A program made the position numbers and the translations under genes. This document shows positions 13,801 to 15,159 of a stretch of DNA of 15,159 nucleotides, piece after piece (the first letter of the stretch is position 1; the number at the start of each line of letters is the position of its first letter). The notes beneath the pieces were generated by a model. It made no database searches and was not told where the DNA came from. It saw nothing but the letters and a program-made list of their open reading frames with translations. The DNA lies in assembly GCA_017453085.1 (NCBI GenBank), contig JAFTKV010000265.1:1-15159 (forward strand). Direction: 5' to 3'. The DNA comes from Clostridia bacterium. Its GTDB lineage: Bacteria; Bacillota; Clostridia; Oscillospirales; CAG-272.

Positions 13801-15159
13801 CTCCTTCCGTTGCTCGCTCGCCGCCCCGATTCCGCCAAGGACGGGGCGCTGCCCCTTCCTGCCACGGGAGCGACCGTAAATACGCTCACCTTGCCGTCGG
13901 TCTTTCTATTGGGAGATGCGGCAAACGGACTGTTGATCGCCGGGGGGCAGGGGATCTGCCTTTATCGGGACGGCATTCCGCTGACCGCCCCCATCTCCCA
14001 CGCCGCTCCCCTCACAGAAGGAAGAGGATCGGGAATATTGCTGATGCGGGAGGACAAGCTGCTCCCGCTCCCCCGCGCCGTCCAAAAGCGGGAGGCGGGC
14101 AGGCTGACGCTGTCGGACGGCAGGATCACCTGCGAGATCGCCCGCACTCTCCACGGCTGGATCACGACGCTGGAGCGAGCCGACTCTGCCGTCTGCCGTT
14201 TCCGTTTTCTCCTCTGCCCTGCACTCTCCGCCGCTCGATTGGAGGAGAAGCGGGTGGAGATCGACGGACAGACGCTACTCTGCCTTTTGGTGGAATACGC
14301 CCCTTCGCTGACCCTGCTGATCGCCGCAGGCGGGGGAGAATCGACCTTCACCCACGCCGATCCCTCCCCGTTCCCAAGGGGGAGGGCGGGGCTGCCTGCG
14401 ATCTTCGCCATTTCTCCGTGTCCGGCCGAAGGAGTCGTTTCCACCCCCTCCTGTCTGATCGGCGGCGATTGGATCGGCAATCGTCTGACCCTTTCCTTCG
14501 TGCTTGCCGCCAATCGGGAGGATGCGCTGGCAAAGCTGCGGAGCACCGCCGTCCCCGATTCCCGGAGACTGACTCTTCCCCTGCCCGCTCCCGACGGCAG
14601 CCTTGCCTCCCGAGTGCTGGAATGGCAGATCGGAAGGCTCTGCTCCCATCATCTCATCCCCGCAGCGATGGCGGTGGGCACGGCAGGGAGCGATCGGGAA
14701 CAGCTGTCCCGCTGTTTGGAGGGCGGAGCAAAGCTGCTGGGGCGAATGGGCTTTTCCCTGCCCGAACAGCCGCCTATCCCTCTGTCGGTAAGCCGTCGGG
14801 AGGGGGCGGAGGCGTTGATCGCCCGCCTGCTGGCCGCCTCCCCCGAGGATGTGGAAACGCCGCTGTTTCCTGCCGATCGGCAGATCACCTATCCCGACGG
14901 CTTCCCTCGCATTCTGCAGGGCAGAAGCGCAACGACTCCCTCCCGCACCTATTGGAACGGCATCGCTCGCCTGACCGTCTCTCCCGATAGGCTGGAGCTC
15001 ATCCCTTGCAAGGGGATACCGCCCATTGAATTGACCCTGCGGCTGTGTCGGGACGGGCATACGCTCCTGCTTCCCGCAGGTGCGGCGGTGGTGACCTACG
15101 CGCCTGCCACAGCGCTGCTGGAGGGGAACGGCTATACGGTGAGTGCGGTACTCTGCCCC
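10888..15159 (+). CDS. Large membrane protein resembling a catalytically eroded cyclic beta-1,2-glucan synthase (NdvB-like), 3' end outside the window
   Basis: One open frame of 1,424 codons without a stop, translated codon by codon. Order of parts: a charged N-terminus (1-145); two helices (about 147-192); a soluble part (193-440) that aligns, from memory, with the GT84 region of NdvB; four helices (about 448-491 and 537-570); a glucoamylase-like part (about 590-990) with LPPAYL, YTTPAVLG, ACDLGLIDF, YDCQTGEFY and QMDLTLLLDEE; and a beta-rich part (about 1000-1230) plus tail like the GH94 end. Known synthases are about 2,800 residues. Catalytic signatures look lost: LLLPSGG stands where LDADT is expected (332-338), and YMAHHQGM and QxxRW are not found. 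ATG 10888 is preferred over ATG 10903, which has no ribosome site. The gene follows comEC by 57 bases. Homology is inferred; function is unknown. Confidence 0.8.
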   Translation, partial: MKATIMRWYRRLFWRRSLCRYLRCTETDTPTAEELARAFFATSPRAIGRLMRRATAMADRLKSAGTLTEERHRGLIAALREVDPLALSQRLSPYHPPLAEKEFYRLSDAPTRRRLRSDFARFAKRHRLSPTCAALLWQGERRKAPSWVLICLPIGAALPAISLLCGAILWLPARVLWLMLPTLPAVIAGGLLCRAAILQRLLPDAPLPLLEESGGHSILTVWVAQLRSADTALEEARSHAVQTGEDSLLLLTLPDGGAATDSKEEAKISRLTQRAEVLSREAGATITVKVLPRRYTPKKRSRRQWIGSPPLSKVAMAVEHHLQTLPEAPEAILLLPSGGVLLPGGREEAAAALFHPLCPSDALVFLRPSRSPYPADRLDVLRQCLLQKANVAADSAGWGIYRRSAICALAEERSLSPRLMAQPLYADCKQQPLLSPQTIRTMPSALPVLRLLLPLLRMLLLFGSVAAGLSPFYLLLLWGIASADLFASALLSLRPGRQFYLYTIPAVKRLITAFLSRTLLPAKELLDHFCPRDPRMLCLLSLAFGGAVVAVGRPLSVLGLLWIVAPLLLSESAPRGELPPSLRGACYALAAELYPYLHSSGKGSHLPPAYLTDMGEHAPYTTPAVLGSCLVADLFACDLGLIDFFTLERRTDALLSRLESLPTRCGLPYARYDCQTGEFYKDSRVDTAAVGLYALCLAAAEAGLQELSARNPALSALSDRTAHLSAQMDLTLLLDEELTLCHTLTPEGKREGHLTCLAGAGGLAAFALLSSDSAQGLNARQKLALWDRLLCPAKLQKGRCLLLSEQGSLADYLLPLRLLPVPEDGLLTDAARRAVRSALREGRKPGHRSSADQPPSSTSAMPMSSLLGWPHLFSSPRPIAAGWEELSATDGNPQQQPTAPLLCLLIRDRPRFALSHLRRLQRIAPAGGFADPTHPERIPVDGLALSLIALAGAVHRRGFAERLAELPRCRGLLPLLARRPDSAKDGALPLPATGATVNTLTLPSVFLLGDAANGLLIAGGQGICLYRDGIPLTAPISHAAPLTEGRGSGILLMREDKLLPLPRAVQKREAGRLTLSDGRITCEIARTLHGWITTLERADSAVCRFRFLLCPALSAARLEEKRVEIDGQTLLCLLVEYAPSLTLLIAAGGGESTFTHADPSPFPRGRAGLPAIFAISPCPAEGVVSTPSCLIGGDWIGNRLTLSFVLAANREDALAKLRSTAVPDSRRLTLPLPAPDGSLASRVLEWQIGRLCSHHLIPAAMAVGTAGSDREQLSRCLEGGAKLLGRMGFSLPEQPPIPLSVSRREGAEALIARLLAASPEDVETPLFPADRQITYPDGFPRILQGRSATTPSRTYWNGIARLTVSPDRLELIPCKGIPPIELTLRLCRDGHTLLLPAGAAVVTYAPATALLEGNGYTVSAVLCP

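Noticed and set aside
13593..14990. 465-codon plus-strand frame in another phase
   Set aside because: Arg/Pro/Gly/Ser-rich translation without hydrophobic segments, overlapping the large gene in a different frame; a GC-rich shadow.

Overview
The window looks like chromosomal DNA of a Gram-positive, probably spore-forming gut Clostridium-type bacterium (Oscillospirales-like). The evidence is the gene families (a PdaA-type spore-cortex deacetylase, ComEC, HU, an AzgA-type purine permease), strong AGGAGG ribosome sites, sigma-A promoters with TATAAT boxes, and GC-rich repeats between AT-rich promoter regions. No species is claimed.

Layout. (1) 80-2362, minus strand: argJ and argC, the arginine operon, which probably continues off the left edge. 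It is read from at least one promoter at 2531-2559 that carries an ArgR-box cluster, and its leader is structured. (2) 2777-4236, plus strand: two overlapping NodB/CE4 polysaccharide deacetylases, the first PdaA-like. (3) 4278-5705, minus strand: an NCS2/AzgA-type nucleobase permease with its own promoter; a hairpin separates it from the convergent deacetylases. (4) 5706-6186: gene-free, holding a tandem 96-bp repeat. (5) 6187-6801, minus strand: a small two-helix membrane protein of unknown function. (6) 6952-8503, plus strand: a consensus promoter driving two tandem paralogous lipoproteins. The second reads through its own terminator, probably because of a 7-C run. (7) 8518-10830, plus strand: HU, then a ComEC-family protein that opens in the same frame right after the HU stop codon and whose C-terminal metallo-beta-lactamase-like domain has lost its metal ligands. 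(8) 10888-15159, plus strand: one uninterrupted reading frame of 1,424 codons that runs off the right edge.

The most notable item is region 8. The frame is colinear, from memory of the family, with cyclic beta-1,2-glucan synthases (NdvB/ChvB: GT84 region, membrane helices, glucoamylase-like region, GH94-like region). It is about half their length and the catalytic motifs expected in each part appear to be gone. It may be a membrane pseudoenzyme descended from a glucan synthase. Its ATG directly follows the U-tract of a strong hairpin that looks like the comEC terminator and also buries the gene's Shine-Dalgarno sequence. These homology statements come from reading the translation, not from a search.
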